From Valencia hispanica (lineage: Eukaryota > Chordata > Actinopteri > Cyprinodontiformes > Valenciidae), in contig OY747704.1 in assembly GCA_963556495.2 (NCBI GenBank), positions 7,501-71,500 of the forward strand: a stretch of 64,000 nt of DNA. The letters run 5' to 3'. The translations under genes and the position numbers were made by a program. Within the stretch, counting starts at the first letter, position 1, and the number at the start of each line of letters is the position of its first letter. This document shows, piece by piece, positions 1 through 12,357 of the stretch. The notes beneath the pieces were generated by a model, which did not search any database, had not been told where the DNA came from, and saw only the letters and a program-made list of their open reading frames with translations.

Positions 1-705
1 TACCTATCTACATGTATGAAAAGTCCATTCCTGTCCAAATTCCATTCCTATCAGCAGTCCCTTCCTGGCAAAAGTCCATTTCTATGCAAAAACTCAATTT
101 CTATGCAAAGTCCATTCTTATACAAAGTCCCTTCCTATGCAAAGTCCATTCTCATACACAGTCACCCATCTATTCTATCTATGCCTTGCCCTGATGCTTT
201 TTACTAAACCTAAGGTCCGTGGGGGGGCACTCAAACTCGCTTCCTATATGGACACAGAAGGATCACCATGAATCTCGCTTCCTATCTGGACACAGAAGCA
301 TCACAGACACCCTCTCTGGGCACGTTTGGAACCTGCGTGCCATCCCGCATTGATAGATAGGTCACACGGCCATGTTACCAGACATCAAAAAACAATGTTG
401 AGTCTGGGAAGTCGCTCCGAATCATGCCATGTCGGGTGTCTACCAACCCGGCACGAGGCCCTGATTACAAATATCCTAGATCTGGCTCCATCAAACACTC
501 CTATCTTCCATTTTGACCTTTTCGTTCGATCCTTTTTGGCCATTTTTGGAGTATCTCGGGAACCGTAAGTGCTATCGACACGGGGTCTTCGCCAGCGAGT
601 CCGCCACCCCACAAAACCCCAGTGTAGACACTGGTTTCGTCCTCCTATCACTTTTAGTTTTTGACTTATCGGAACTTTATTCGATCCTCAGGTGGTGTTC
701 ATCCC
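1..705 (+). repeat. Satellite unit U0, left part cut by window edge
   Basis: Matches the right half of the unit (equivalent to 1548-2252). It ends at the constant right edge, GTGTTCATCCC, just before a telomeric tract. It contains short degenerate sub-repeats of the form AAGTCCATTCCTATC and CAGTCCCTTCCT, and a doubled motif CGCTTCCTAT..GGACACAGAAG. Confidence 0.9.
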
Positions 706-870
706 TTAACCTAACCCTAACCCTAACCCTAACCCCCTTACCCTAACCCTAACCCTAACCCTAACCCCTAACCCTAACCCTACCCTAACCCTAACCCTAA
801 CCCTAACCCTACCCTTACCCTACCCTAACCCTAACCCCTAACCCTTACCCTAACCCTTACCCTTACCCTA
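706..870 (+). repeat. Degenerate telomeric tract, barcode a (165 bp)
   Basis: CCCTAA repeats mixed with CCCTTA and CCCTA variants. The irregular order of variants is the same as at 3858-4022, 9041-9205 and 12193-12357. Confidence 0.9.
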
Positions 871-2252
871 TGCAAAAGTCCATTCCTATCAACAGTCCCT
901 TCCTGTGTAAAGTCCATTCCTGTTACAGGTCACTCATTTATATTGATTATGCCTTGCCCTGATGCTTTTTACTAAACCTAAGGTCCGTGGAATATGTGCT
1001 TGACTTAGGATTAGGGAAAAGAGTCAGGGAAAGGCATGAAATTGAAGAAAGCGCCAACTAGTGGATGTCAAAATCTGAAAAAATGACTCGAGAAAAGTAT
1101 ACCAATCGACTCCAAATGGTCTGAAACGTGCTCATAACTACTTTCTGGACGATGTTTTATACACTCCAACACTTAGTACATTTTCGACATCTGCCGGTCC
1201 CATAGAAACCAATGGGACGACTTTGACGAGCCGTAACTCCCGAACCGTACGTCGTAGAGACTTGCAACCAAGATCCGTCTGCCATAATTCGACCGTTCTG
1301 AGCAAGCCTGAAGTGTCCCCATGTCTCTACGACCTTCCGTTCCAGAGATACAGACCACCGGATGTCAAAAAGTGGGCGTATCTCAGAACCGGAAGGTCAG
1401 ACGGTGAAAAGGACGTCAGAAATCGAAAGCCAGACCCGTGGTACCGGGGGGTAGACGCTGGTCCCATGTCTCTATCATGTTCCTATCAAAAGTTACAGGA
1501 CTTCAAAGTTTGCTCTGGGGGGGTACCACCACCTTATAAACCCCATATACCTATCTACATGTATGAAAAGTCCATTCCTGTCCAAATTCCATTCCTATCA
1601 GCAGTCCCTTCCTGGCAAAAGTCCATTTCTATGCAAAAACTCAATTTCTATGCAAAGTCCATTCTTATACAAAGTCCCTTCCTATGCAAAGTCCATTCTC
1701 ATACACAGTCACCCATCTATTCTATCTATGCCTTGCCCTGATGCTTTTTACTAAACCTAAGGTCCGTGGGGGGGCACTCAAACTCGCTTCCTATATGGAC
1801 ACAGAAGGATCACCATGAATCTCGCTTCCTATCTGGACACAGAAGCATCACAGACACCCTCTCTGGGCACGTTTGGAACCTGCGTGCCATCCCGCATTGA
1901 TAGATAGGTCACACGGCCATGTTACCAGACATCAAAAAACAATGTTGAGTCTGGGAAGTCGCTCCGAATCATGCCATGTCGGGTGTCTACCAACCCGGCA
2001 CGAGGCCCTGATTACAAATATCCTAGATCTGGCTCCATCAAACACTCCTATCTTCCATTTTGACCTTTTCGTTCGATCCTTTTTGGCCATTTTTGGAGTA
2101 TCTCGGGAACCGTAAGTGCTATCGACACGGGGTCTTCGCCAGCGAGTCCGCCACCCCACAAAACCCCAGTGTAGACACTGGTTTCGTCCTCCTATCACTT
2201 TTAGTTTTTGACTTATCGGAACTTTATTCGATCCTCAGGTGGTGTTCATCCC
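871..2252 (+). repeat. Satellite unit U1 (1382 bp), reference unit
   Basis: Full unit from TGCAAAAGTCCATTCC to GTGTTCATCCC. Inside it the phrase ATGCCTTGCCCTGATGC followed by TTTTTACTAAACCTAAGG occurs twice (about 948 and 1729), so the unit itself holds an old internal duplication. A 172-codon frame on + (1223-1741), and frames of 80 and 84 codons on + and of 61 and 88 codons on -, recur in the copies. I see no start context, splice pattern or known domain that supports coding. Confidence 0.9.
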
Positions 2253-2475
2253 TTAACCTTACCCTAACCCTACCCCTTACCCTAACCCTTACCCTAACCC
2301 TAACCCTACCCTAACCCTTACCCTTACCCTAACCCTTACCCTAACCCTAACCCTAACCCTAACCCTAACCCTACCCTAACCCTAACCCTAACCCTAACCC
2401 TAACCCTAACCCTAACCCCTTACCCTACCCTAACCCTAACCCCTAACCCTTACCCTAACCCTTACCCTTACCCTA
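2253..2475 (+). repeat. Degenerate telomeric tract, barcode b (223 bp)
   Basis: Begins TTAACCTTACCC. The same variant order recurs at 7436-7658 and 10588-10810. Confidence 0.9.
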
Positions 2476-3857
2476 TGCAAAAGTCCATTCCTATCAACAG
2501 TCCCTTCCTGTGTAAAGTCCATTCCTGTTACAGGTCACTCATTTATATTGATTATGCCTTGCCCTGATGCTTTTTACTAAACCTAAGGTCCGTGGAATAT
2601 GTGCTTGACTTAGGATTAGGGAAAAGAGTCAGGGAAAGGCATGAAATTGAAGAAAGCGCCAACTAGTGGATGTCAAAATCTGAAAAAATGACTCGAGAAA
2701 AGTATACCAATCGACTCCAAATGGTCTGAAACGTGCTCATAACTACTTTCTGGACGATGTTTTATACACTCCAACACTTAGTACATTTTCGACATCTGCC
2801 GGTCCCATAGAAACCAATGGGACGACTTTGACGAGCCGTAACTCCCGAACCGTACGTCGTAGAGACTTGCAACCAAGATCCGTCTGCCATAATTCGACCG
2901 TTCTGAGCAAGCCTGAAGTGTCCCCATGTCTCTACGACCTTCCGTTCCAGAGATACAGACCACCGGATGTCAAAAAGTGGGCGTATCTCAGAACCGGAAG
3001 GTCAGACGGTGAAAAGGACGTCAGAAATCGAAAGCCAGACCCGTGGTACCGGGGGGTAGACGCTGGTCCCATGTCTCTATCATGTTCCTATCAAAAGTTA
3101 CAGGACTTCAAAGTTTGCTCTGGGGGGGTACCACCACCTTATAAACCCCATATACCTATCTACATGTATGAAAAGTCCATTCCTGTCCAAATTCCATTCC
3201 TATCAGCAGTCCCTTCCTGGCAAAAGTCCATTTCTATGCAAAAACTCAATTTCTATGCAAAGTCCATTCTTATACAAAGTCCCTTCCTATGCAAAGTCCA
3301 TTCTCATACACAGTCACCCATCTATTCTATCTATGCCTTGCCCTGATGCTTTTTACTAAACCTAAGGTCCGTGGGGGGGCACTCAAACTCGCTTCCTATA
3401 TGGACACAGAAGGATCACCATGAATCTCGCTTCCTATCTGGACACAGAAGCATCACAGACACCCTCTCTGGGCACGTTTGGAACCTGCGTGCCATCCCGC
3501 ATTGATAGATAGGTCACACGGCCATGTTACCAGACATCAAAAAACAATGTTGAGTCTGGGAAGTCGCTCCGAATCATGCCATGTCGGGTGTCTACCAACC
3601 CGGCACGAGGCCCTGATTACAAATATCCTAGATCTGGCTCCATCAAACACTCCTATCTTCCATTTTGACCTTTTCGTTCGATCCTTTTTGGCCATTTTTG
3701 GAGTATCTCGGGAACCGTAAGTGCTATCGACACGGGGTCTTCGCCAGCGAGTCCGCCACCCCACAAAACCCCAGTGTAGACACTGGTTTCGTCCTCCTAT
3801 CACTTTTAGTTTTTGACTTATCGGAACTTTATTCGATCCTCAGGTGGTGTTCATCCC
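2476..3857 (+). repeat. Satellite unit U2
   Basis: Full unit, same as U1 as far as I can see. It is flanked by tract b on the left and tract a on the right. Confidence 0.9.
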
Positions 3858-4022
3858 TTAACCTAACCCTAACCCTAACCCTAACCCCCTTACCCTAACC
3901 CTAACCCTAACCCTAACCCCTAACCCTAACCCTACCCTAACCCTAACCCTAACCCTAACCCTACCCTTACCCTACCCTAACCCTAACCCCTAACCCTTAC
4001 CCTAACCCTTACCCTTACCCTA
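3858..4022 (+). repeat. Degenerate telomeric tract, barcode a
   Basis: Same variant order and length (165 bp) as 706-870. Confidence 0.9.
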
Positions 4023-5404
4023 TGCAAAAGTCCATTCCTATCAACAGTCCCTTCCTGTGTAAAGTCCATTCCTGTTACAGGTCACTCATTTATATTGATT
4101 ATGCCTTGCCCTGATGCTTTTTACTAAACCTAAGGTCCGTGGAATATGTGCTTGACTTAGGATTAGGGAAAAGAGTCAGGGAAAGGCATGAAATTGAAGA
4201 AAGCGCCAACTAGTGGATGTCAAAATCTGAAAAAATGACTCGAGAAAAGTATACCAATCGACTCCAAATGGTCTGAAACGTGCTCATAACTACTTTCTGG
4301 ACGATGTTTTATACACTCCAACACTTAGTACATTTTCGACATCTGCCGGTCCCATAGAAACCAATGGGACGACTTTGACGAGCCGTAACTCCCGAACCGT
4401 ACGTCGTAGAGACTTGCAACCAAGATCCGTCTGCCATAATTCGACCGTTCTGAGCAAGCCTGAAGTGTCCCCATGTCTCTACGACCTTCCGTTCCAGAGA
4501 TACAGACCACCGGATGTCAAAAAGTGGGCGTATCTCAGAACCGGAAGGTCAGACGGTGAAAAGGACGTCAGAAATCGAAAGCCAGACCCGTGGTACCGGG
4601 GGGTAGACGCTGGTCCCATGTCTCTATCATGTTCCTATCAAAAGTTACAGGACTTCAAAGTTTGCTCTGGGGGGGTACCACCACCTTATAAACCCCATAT
4701 ACCTATCTACATGTATGAAAAGTCCATTCCTGTCCAAATTCCATTCCTATCAGCAGTCCCTTCCTGGCAAAAGTCCATTTCTATGCAAAAACTCAATTTC
4801 TATGCAAAGTCCATTCTTATACAAAGTCCCTTCCTATGCAAAGTCCATTCTCATACACAGTCACCCATCTATTCTATCTATGCCTTGCCCTGATGCTTTT
4901 TACTAAACCTAAGGTCCGTGGGGGGGCACTCAAACTCGCTTCCTATATGGACACAGAAGGATCACCATGAATCTCGCTTCCTATCTGGACACAGAAGCAT
5001 CACAGACACCCTCTCTGGGCACGTTTGGAACCTGCGTGCCATCCCGCATTGATAGATAGGTCACACGGCCATGTTACCAGACATCAAAAAACAATGTTGA
5101 GTCTGGGAAGTCGCTCCGAATCATGCCATGTCGGGTGTCTACCAACCCGGCACGAGGCCCTGATTACAAATATCCTAGATCTGGCTCCATCAAACACTCC
5201 TATCTTCCATTTTGACCTTTTCGTTCGATCCTTTTTGGCCATTTTTGGAGTATCTCGGGAACCGTAAGTGCTATCGACACGGGGTCTTCGCCAGCGAGTC
5301 CGCCACCCCACAAAACCCCAGTGTAGACACTGGTTTCGTCCTCCTATCACTTTTAGTTTTTGACTTATCGGAACTTTATTCGATCCTCAGGTGGTGTTCA
5401 TCCC
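4023..5404 (+). repeat. Satellite unit U3
   Basis: Full unit between tracts a and c. Confidence 0.9.
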
Positions 5405-5599
5405 TTAACCTAACCTAACCCTAACCTTAACCTAACCTAACCCTAACCCTTAACCCTAACCCTAACCCTACCCTACCCCCACCCTAACCCTAACCCTAAC
5501 CCTAACCCTTACCCTACCCCTAACCCTAACCCTACCCTAACCCTAACCCTACCCTACCCTTACCCTAACCCTTACCCTAACCCTAACCCTCCCTTCCTA
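5405..5599 (+). repeat. Degenerate telomeric tract, barcode c (195 bp)
   Basis: Begins TTAACCTAACCTAACCC, contains CCCTACCCCCACCC and ends CCCTCCCTTCCTA. The same order recurs at 13740-13934. Confidence 0.9.
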
Positions 5600-6981
5600 T
5601 GCAAAAGTCCATTCCTATCAACAGTCCCTTCCTGTGTAAAGTCCATTCCTGTTACAGGTCACTCATTTATATTGATTATGCCTTGCCCTGATGCTTTTTA
5701 CTAAACCTAAGGTCCGTGGAATATGTGCTTGACTTAGGATTAGGGAAAAGAGTCAGGGAAAGGCATGAAATTGAAGAAAGCGCCAACTAGTGGATGTCAA
5801 AATCTGAAAAAATGACTCGAGAAAAGTATACCAATCGACTCCAAATGGTCTGAAACGTGCTCATAACTACTTTCTGGACGATGTTTTATACACTCCAACA
5901 CTTAGTACATTTTCGACATCTGCCGGTCCCATAGAAACCAATGGGACGACTTTGACGAGCCGTAACTCCCGAACCGTACGTCGTAGAGACTTGCAACCAA
6001 GATCCGTCTGCCATAATTCGACCGTTCTGAGCAAGCCTGAAGTGTCCCCATGTCTCTACGACCTTCCGTTCCAGAGATACAGACCACCGGATGTCAAAAA
6101 GTGGGCGTATCTCAGAACCGGAAGGTCAGACGGTGAAAAGGACGTCAGAAATCGAAAGCCAGACCCGTGGTACCGGGGGGTAGACGCTGGTCCCATGTCT
6201 CTATCATGTTCCTATCAAAAGTTACAGGACTTCAAAGTTTGCTCTGGGGGGGTACCACCACCTTATAAACCCCATATACCTATCTACATGTATGAAAAGT
6301 CCATTCCTGTCCAAATTCCATTCCTATCAGCAGTCCCTTCCTGGCAAAAGTCCATTTCTATGCAAAAACTCAATTTCTATGCAAAGTCCATTCTTATACA
6401 AAGTCCCTTCCTATGCAAAGTCCATTCTCATACACAGTCACCCATCTATTCTATCTATGCCTTGCCCTGATGCTTTTTACTAAACCTAAGGTCCGTGGGG
6501 GGGCACTCAAACTCGCTTCCTATATGGACACAGAAGGATCACCATGAATCTCGCTTCCTATCTGGACACAGAAGCATCACAGACACCCTCTCTGGGCACG
6601 TTTGGAACCTGCGTGCCATCCCGCATTGATAGATAGGTCACACGGCCATGTTACCAGACATCAAAAAACAATGTTGAGTCTGGGAAGTCGCTCCGAATCA
6701 TGCCATGTCGGGTGTCTACCAACCCGGCACGAGGCCCTGATTACAAATATCCTAGATCTGGCTCCATCAAACACTCCTATCTTCCATTTTGACCTTTTCG
6801 TTCGATCCTTTTTGGCCATTTTTGGAGTATCTCGGGAACCGTAAGTGCTATCGACACGGGGTCTTCGCCAGCGAGTCCGCCACCCCACAAAACCCCAGTG
6901 TAGACACTGGTTTCGTCCTCCTATCACTTTTAGTTTTTGACTTATCGGAACTTTATTCGATCCTCAGGTGGTGTTCATCCC
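5600..6981 (+). repeat. Satellite unit U4
   Basis: Full unit between tracts c and d. Confidence 0.9.
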
Positions 6982-7206
6982 TTAACCTAACCCTTACCCT
7001 AACCCTACCCCTTACCCTAACCCTAACCCTTACCCTAACCCTAACCCTAACCCTAACCCTACCCTAACCCTACCCTAACCCTTACCCTAACCCTAACCCT
7101 AACCCTAACCCTACCCTAACCCTAACCCTAACCCTACCCTAACCCTACCCTACCCTACCCTTACCCTAACCCTACCCTACCCTTACCCTAACCCTTACCC
7201 TAACCC
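6982..7206 (+). repeat. Degenerate telomeric tract, barcode d (225 bp)
   Basis: A tract pattern not seen elsewhere in the window. It runs straight into a truncated unit, sharing the bases CCTA(GA) with it at the junction. Confidence 0.88.
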
Positions 7207-7435
7207 TAGATCTGGCTCCATCAAACACTCCTATCTTCCATTTTGACCTTTTCGTTCGATCCTTTTTGGCCATTTTTGGAGTATCTCGGGAACCGTAAGT
7301 GCTATCGACACGGGGTCTTCGCCAGCGAGTCCGCCACCCCACAAAACCCCAGTGTAGACACTGGTTTCGTCCTCCTATCACTTTTAGTTTTTGACTTATC
7401 GGAACTTTATTCGATCCTCAGGTGGTGTTCATCCC
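7207..7435 (+). repeat. Satellite unit U5, truncated to its last 229 bp
   Basis: Begins within CTAGATCTGGCTCC (equivalent to 2024) and continues to the normal right edge. About 1.15 kb of the left part of the unit is missing and is replaced by telomeric tract d. Confidence 0.9.
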
Positions 7436-7658
7436 TTAACCTTACCCTAACCCTACCCCTTACCCTAACCCTTACCCTAACCCTAACCCTACCCTAACCC
7501 TTACCCTTACCCTAACCCTTACCCTAACCCTAACCCTAACCCTAACCCTAACCCTACCCTAACCCTAACCCTAACCCTAACCCTAACCCTAACCCTAACC
7601 CCTTACCCTACCCTAACCCTAACCCCTAACCCTTACCCTAACCCTTACCCTTACCCTA
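7436..7658 (+). repeat. Degenerate telomeric tract, barcode b
   Basis: Same length and variant order as 2253-2475. Confidence 0.9.
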
Positions 7659-9040
7659 TGCAAAAGTCCATTCCTATCAACAGTCCCTTCCTGTGTAAAG
7701 TCCATTCCTGTTACAGGTCACTCATTTATATTGATTATGCCTTGCCCTGATGCTTTTTACTAAACCTAAGGTCCGTGGAATATGTGCTTGACTTAGGATT
7801 AGGGAAAAGAGTCAGGGAAAGGCATGAAATTGAAGAAAGCGCCAACTAGTGGATGTCAAAATCTGAAAAAATGACTCGAGAAAAGTATACCAATCGACTC
7901 CAAATGGTCTGAAACGTGCTCATAACTACTTTCTGGACGATGTTTTATACACTCCAACACTTAGTACATTTTCGACATCTGCCGGTCCCATAGAAACCAA
8001 TGGGACGACTTTGACGAGCCGTAACTCCCGAACCGTACGTCGTAGAGACTTGCAACCAAGATCCGTCTGCCATAATTCGACCGTTCTGAGCAAGCCTGAA
8101 GTGTCCCCATGTCTCTACGACCTTCCGTTCCAGAGATACAGACCACCGGATGTCAAAAAGTGGGCGTATCTCAGAACCGGAAGGTCAGACGGTGAAAAGG
8201 ACGTCAGAAATCGAAAGCCAGACCCGTGGTACCGGGGGGTAGACGCTGGTCCCATGTCTCTATCATGTTCCTATCAAAAGTTACAGGACTTCAAAGTTTG
8301 CTCTGGGGGGGTACCACCACCTTATAAACCCCATATACCTATCTACATGTATGAAAAGTCCATTCCTGTCCAAATTCCATTCCTATCAGCAGTCCCTTCC
8401 TGGCAAAAGTCCATTTCTATGCAAAAACTCAATTTCTATGCAAAGTCCATTCTTATACAAAGTCCCTTCCTATGCAAAGTCCATTCTCATACACAGTCAC
8501 CCATCTATTCTATCTATGCCTTGCCCTGATGCTTTTTACTAAACCTAAGGTCCGTGGGGGGGCACTCAAACTCGCTTCCTATATGGACACAGAAGGATCA
8601 CCATGAATCTCGCTTCCTATCTGGACACAGAAGCATCACAGACACCCTCTCTGGGCACGTTTGGAACCTGCGTGCCATCCCGCATTGATAGATAGGTCAC
8701 ACGGCCATGTTACCAGACATCAAAAAACAATGTTGAGTCTGGGAAGTCGCTCCGAATCATGCCATGTCGGGTGTCTACCAACCCGGCACGAGGCCCTGAT
8801 TACAAATATCCTAGATCTGGCTCCATCAAACACTCCTATCTTCCATTTTGACCTTTTCGTTCGATCCTTTTTGGCCATTTTTGGAGTATCTCGGGAACCG
8901 TAAGTGCTATCGACACGGGGTCTTCGCCAGCGAGTCCGCCACCCCACAAAACCCCAGTGTAGACACTGGTTTCGTCCTCCTATCACTTTTAGTTTTTGAC
9001 TTATCGGAACTTTATTCGATCCTCAGGTGGTGTTCATCCC
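7659..9040 (+). repeat. Satellite unit U6
   Basis: Full unit between tracts b and a. Confidence 0.9.
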
Positions 9041-9205
9041 TTAACCTAACCCTAACCCTAACCCTAACCCCCTTACCCTAACCCTAACCCTAACCCTAAC
9101 CCCTAACCCTAACCCTACCCTAACCCTAACCCTAACCCTAACCCTACCCTTACCCTACCCTAACCCTAACCCCTAACCCTTACCCTAACCCTTACCCTTA
9201 CCCTA
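9041..9205 (+). repeat. Degenerate telomeric tract, barcode a
   Basis: Same order as 706-870; lies at offset 8335 from it. Confidence 0.9.
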
Positions 9206-10587
9206 TGCAAAAGTCCATTCCTATCAACAGTCCCTTCCTGTGTAAAGTCCATTCCTGTTACAGGTCACTCATTTATATTGATTATGCCTTGCCCTGATGC
9301 TTTTTACTAAACCTAAGGTCCGTGGAATATGTGCTTGACTTAGGATTAGGGAAAAGAGTCAGGGAAAGGCATGAAATTGAAGAAAGCGCCAACTAGTGGA
9401 TGTCAAAATCTGAAAAAATGACTCGAGAAAAGTATACCAATCGACTCCAAATGGTCTGAAACGTGCTCATAACTACTTTCTGGACGATGTTTTATACACT
9501 CCAACACTTAGTACATTTTCGACATCTGCCGGTCCCATAGAAACCAATGGGACGACTTTGACGAGCCGTAACTCCCGAACCGTACGTCGTAGAGACTTGC
9601 AACCAAGATCCGTCTGCCATAATTCGACCGTTCTGAGCAAGCCTGAAGTGTCCCCATGTCTCTACGACCTTCCGTTCCAGAGATACAGACCACCGGATGT
9701 CAAAAAGTGGGCGTATCTCAGAACCGGAAGGTCAGACGGTGAAAAGGACGTCAGAAATCGAAAGCCAGACCCGTGGTACCGGGGGGTAGACGCTGGTCCC
9801 ATGTCTCTATCATGTTCCTATCAAAAGTTACAGGACTTCAAAGTTTGCTCTGGGGGGGTACCACCACCTTATAAACCCCATATACCTATCTACATGTATG
9901 AAAAGTCCATTCCTGTCCAAATTCCATTCCTATCAGCAGTCCCTTCCTGGCAAAAGTCCATTTCTATGCAAAAACTCAATTTCTATGCAAAGTCCATTCT
10001 TATACAAAGTCCCTTCCTATGCAAAGTCCATTCTCATACACAGTCACCCATCTATTCTATCTATGCCTTGCCCTGATGCTTTTTACTAAACCTAAGGTCC
10101 GTGGGGGGGCACTCAAACTCGCTTCCTATATGGACACAGAAGGATCACCATGAATCTCGCTTCCTATCTGGACACAGAAGCATCACAGACACCCTCTCTG
10201 GGCACGTTTGGAACCTGCGTGCCATCCCGCATTGATAGATAGGTCACACGGCCATGTTACCAGACATCAAAAAACAATGTTGAGTCTGGGAAGTCGCTCC
10301 GAATCATGCCATGTCGGGTGTCTACCAACCCGGCACGAGGCCCTGATTACAAATATCCTAGATCTGGCTCCATCAAACACTCCTATCTTCCATTTTGACC
10401 TTTTCGTTCGATCCTTTTTGGCCATTTTTGGAGTATCTCGGGAACCGTAAGTGCTATCGACACGGGGTCTTCGCCAGCGAGTCCGCCACCCCACAAAACC
10501 CCAGTGTAGACACTGGTTTCGTCCTCCTATCACTTTTAGTTTTTGACTTATCGGAACTTTATTCGATCCTCAGGTGGTGTTCATCCC
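9206..10587 (+). repeat. Satellite unit U7
   Basis: Full unit between tracts a and b; the offset-8335 partner of U1. Confidence 0.9.
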
Positions 10588-10810
10588 TTAACCTTACCCT
10601 AACCCTACCCCTTACCCTAACCCTTACCCTAACCCTAACCCTACCCTAACCCTTACCCTTACCCTAACCCTTACCCTAACCCTAACCCTAACCCTAACCC
10701 TAACCCTACCCTAACCCTAACCCTAACCCTAACCCTAACCCTAACCCTAACCCCTTACCCTACCCTAACCCTAACCCCTAACCCTTACCCTAACCCTTAC
10801 CCTTACCCTA
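10588..10810 (+). repeat. Degenerate telomeric tract, barcode b
   Basis: Same order as 2253-2475; offset 8335. Confidence 0.9.
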
Positions 10811-12192
10811 TGCAAAAGTCCATTCCTATCAACAGTCCCTTCCTGTGTAAAGTCCATTCCTGTTACAGGTCACTCATTTATATTGATTATGCCTTGCCCT
10901 GATGCTTTTTACTAAACCTAAGGTCCGTGGAATATGTGCTTGACTTAGGATTAGGGAAAAGAGTCAGGGAAAGGCATGAAATTGAAGAAAGCGCCAACTA
11001 GTGGATGTCAAAATCTGAAAAAATGACTCGAGAAAAGTATACCAATCGACTCCAAATGGTCTGAAACGTGCTCATAACTACTTTCTGGACGATGTTTTAT
11101 ACACTCCAACACTTAGTACATTTTCGACATCTGCCGGTCCCATAGAAACCAATGGGACGACTTTGACGAGCCGTAACTCCCGAACCGTACGTCGTAGAGA
11201 CTTGCAACCAAGATCCGTCTGCCATAATTCGACCGTTCTGAGCAAGCCTGAAGTGTCCCCATGTCTCTACGACCTTCCGTTCCAGAGATACAGACCACCG
11301 GATGTCAAAAAGTGGGCGTATCTCAGAACCGGAAGGTCAGACGGTGAAAAGGACGTCAGAAATCGAAAGCCAGACCCGTGGTACCGGGGGGTAGACGCTG
11401 GTCCCATGTCTCTATCATGTTCCTATCAAAAGTTACAGGACTTCAAAGTTTGCTCTGGGGGGGTACCACCACCTTATAAACCCCATATACCTATCTACAT
11501 GTATGAAAAGTCCATTCCTGTCCAAATTCCATTCCTATCAGCAGTCCCTTCCTGGCAAAAGTCCATTTCTATGCAAAAACTCAATTTCTATGCAAAGTCC
11601 ATTCTTATACAAAGTCCCTTCCTATGCAAAGTCCATTCTCATACACAGTCACCCATCTATTCTATCTATGCCTTGCCCTGATGCTTTTTACTAAACCTAA
11701 GGTCCGTGGGGGGGCACTCAAACTCGCTTCCTATATGGACACAGAAGGATCACCATGAATCTCGCTTCCTATCTGGACACAGAAGCATCACAGACACCCT
11801 CTCTGGGCACGTTTGGAACCTGCGTGCCATCCCGCATTGATAGATAGGTCACACGGCCATGTTACCAGACATCAAAAAACAATGTTGAGTCTGGGAAGTC
11901 GCTCCGAATCATGCCATGTCGGGTGTCTACCAACCCGGCACGAGGCCCTGATTACAAATATCCTAGATCTGGCTCCATCAAACACTCCTATCTTCCATTT
12001 TGACCTTTTCGTTCGATCCTTTTTGGCCATTTTTGGAGTATCTCGGGAACCGTAAGTGCTATCGACACGGGGTCTTCGCCAGCGAGTCCGCCACCCCACA
12101 AAACCCCAGTGTAGACACTGGTTTCGTCCTCCTATCACTTTTAGTTTTTGACTTATCGGAACTTTATTCGATCCTCAGGTGGTGTTCATCCC
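10811..12192 (+). repeat. Satellite unit U8
   Basis: Full unit; the offset-8335 partner of U2. Confidence 0.9.
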
Positions 12193-12357
12193 TTAACCTA
12201 ACCCTAACCCTAACCCTAACCCCCTTACCCTAACCCTAACCCTAACCCTAACCCCTAACCCTAACCCTACCCTAACCCTAACCCTAACCCTAACCCTACC
12301 CTTACCCTACCCTAACCCTAACCCCTAACCCTTACCCTAACCCTTACCCTTACCCTA
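12193..12357 (+). repeat. Degenerate telomeric tract, barcode a
   Basis: Same order as 3858-4022; offset 8335. Confidence 0.9.

Noticed and set aside
706..870. Telomeric tract as the true chromosome terminus
   Set aside because: It is degenerate, lies between satellite units and is not at the window edge; the true end, if any, is outside the window.
1223..1741. 172-codon reading frame repeated in nine satellite copies as a possible gene family
   Set aside because: No recognisable domain, overlapping frames of similar length on both strands, and identity explained by whole-unit amplification.
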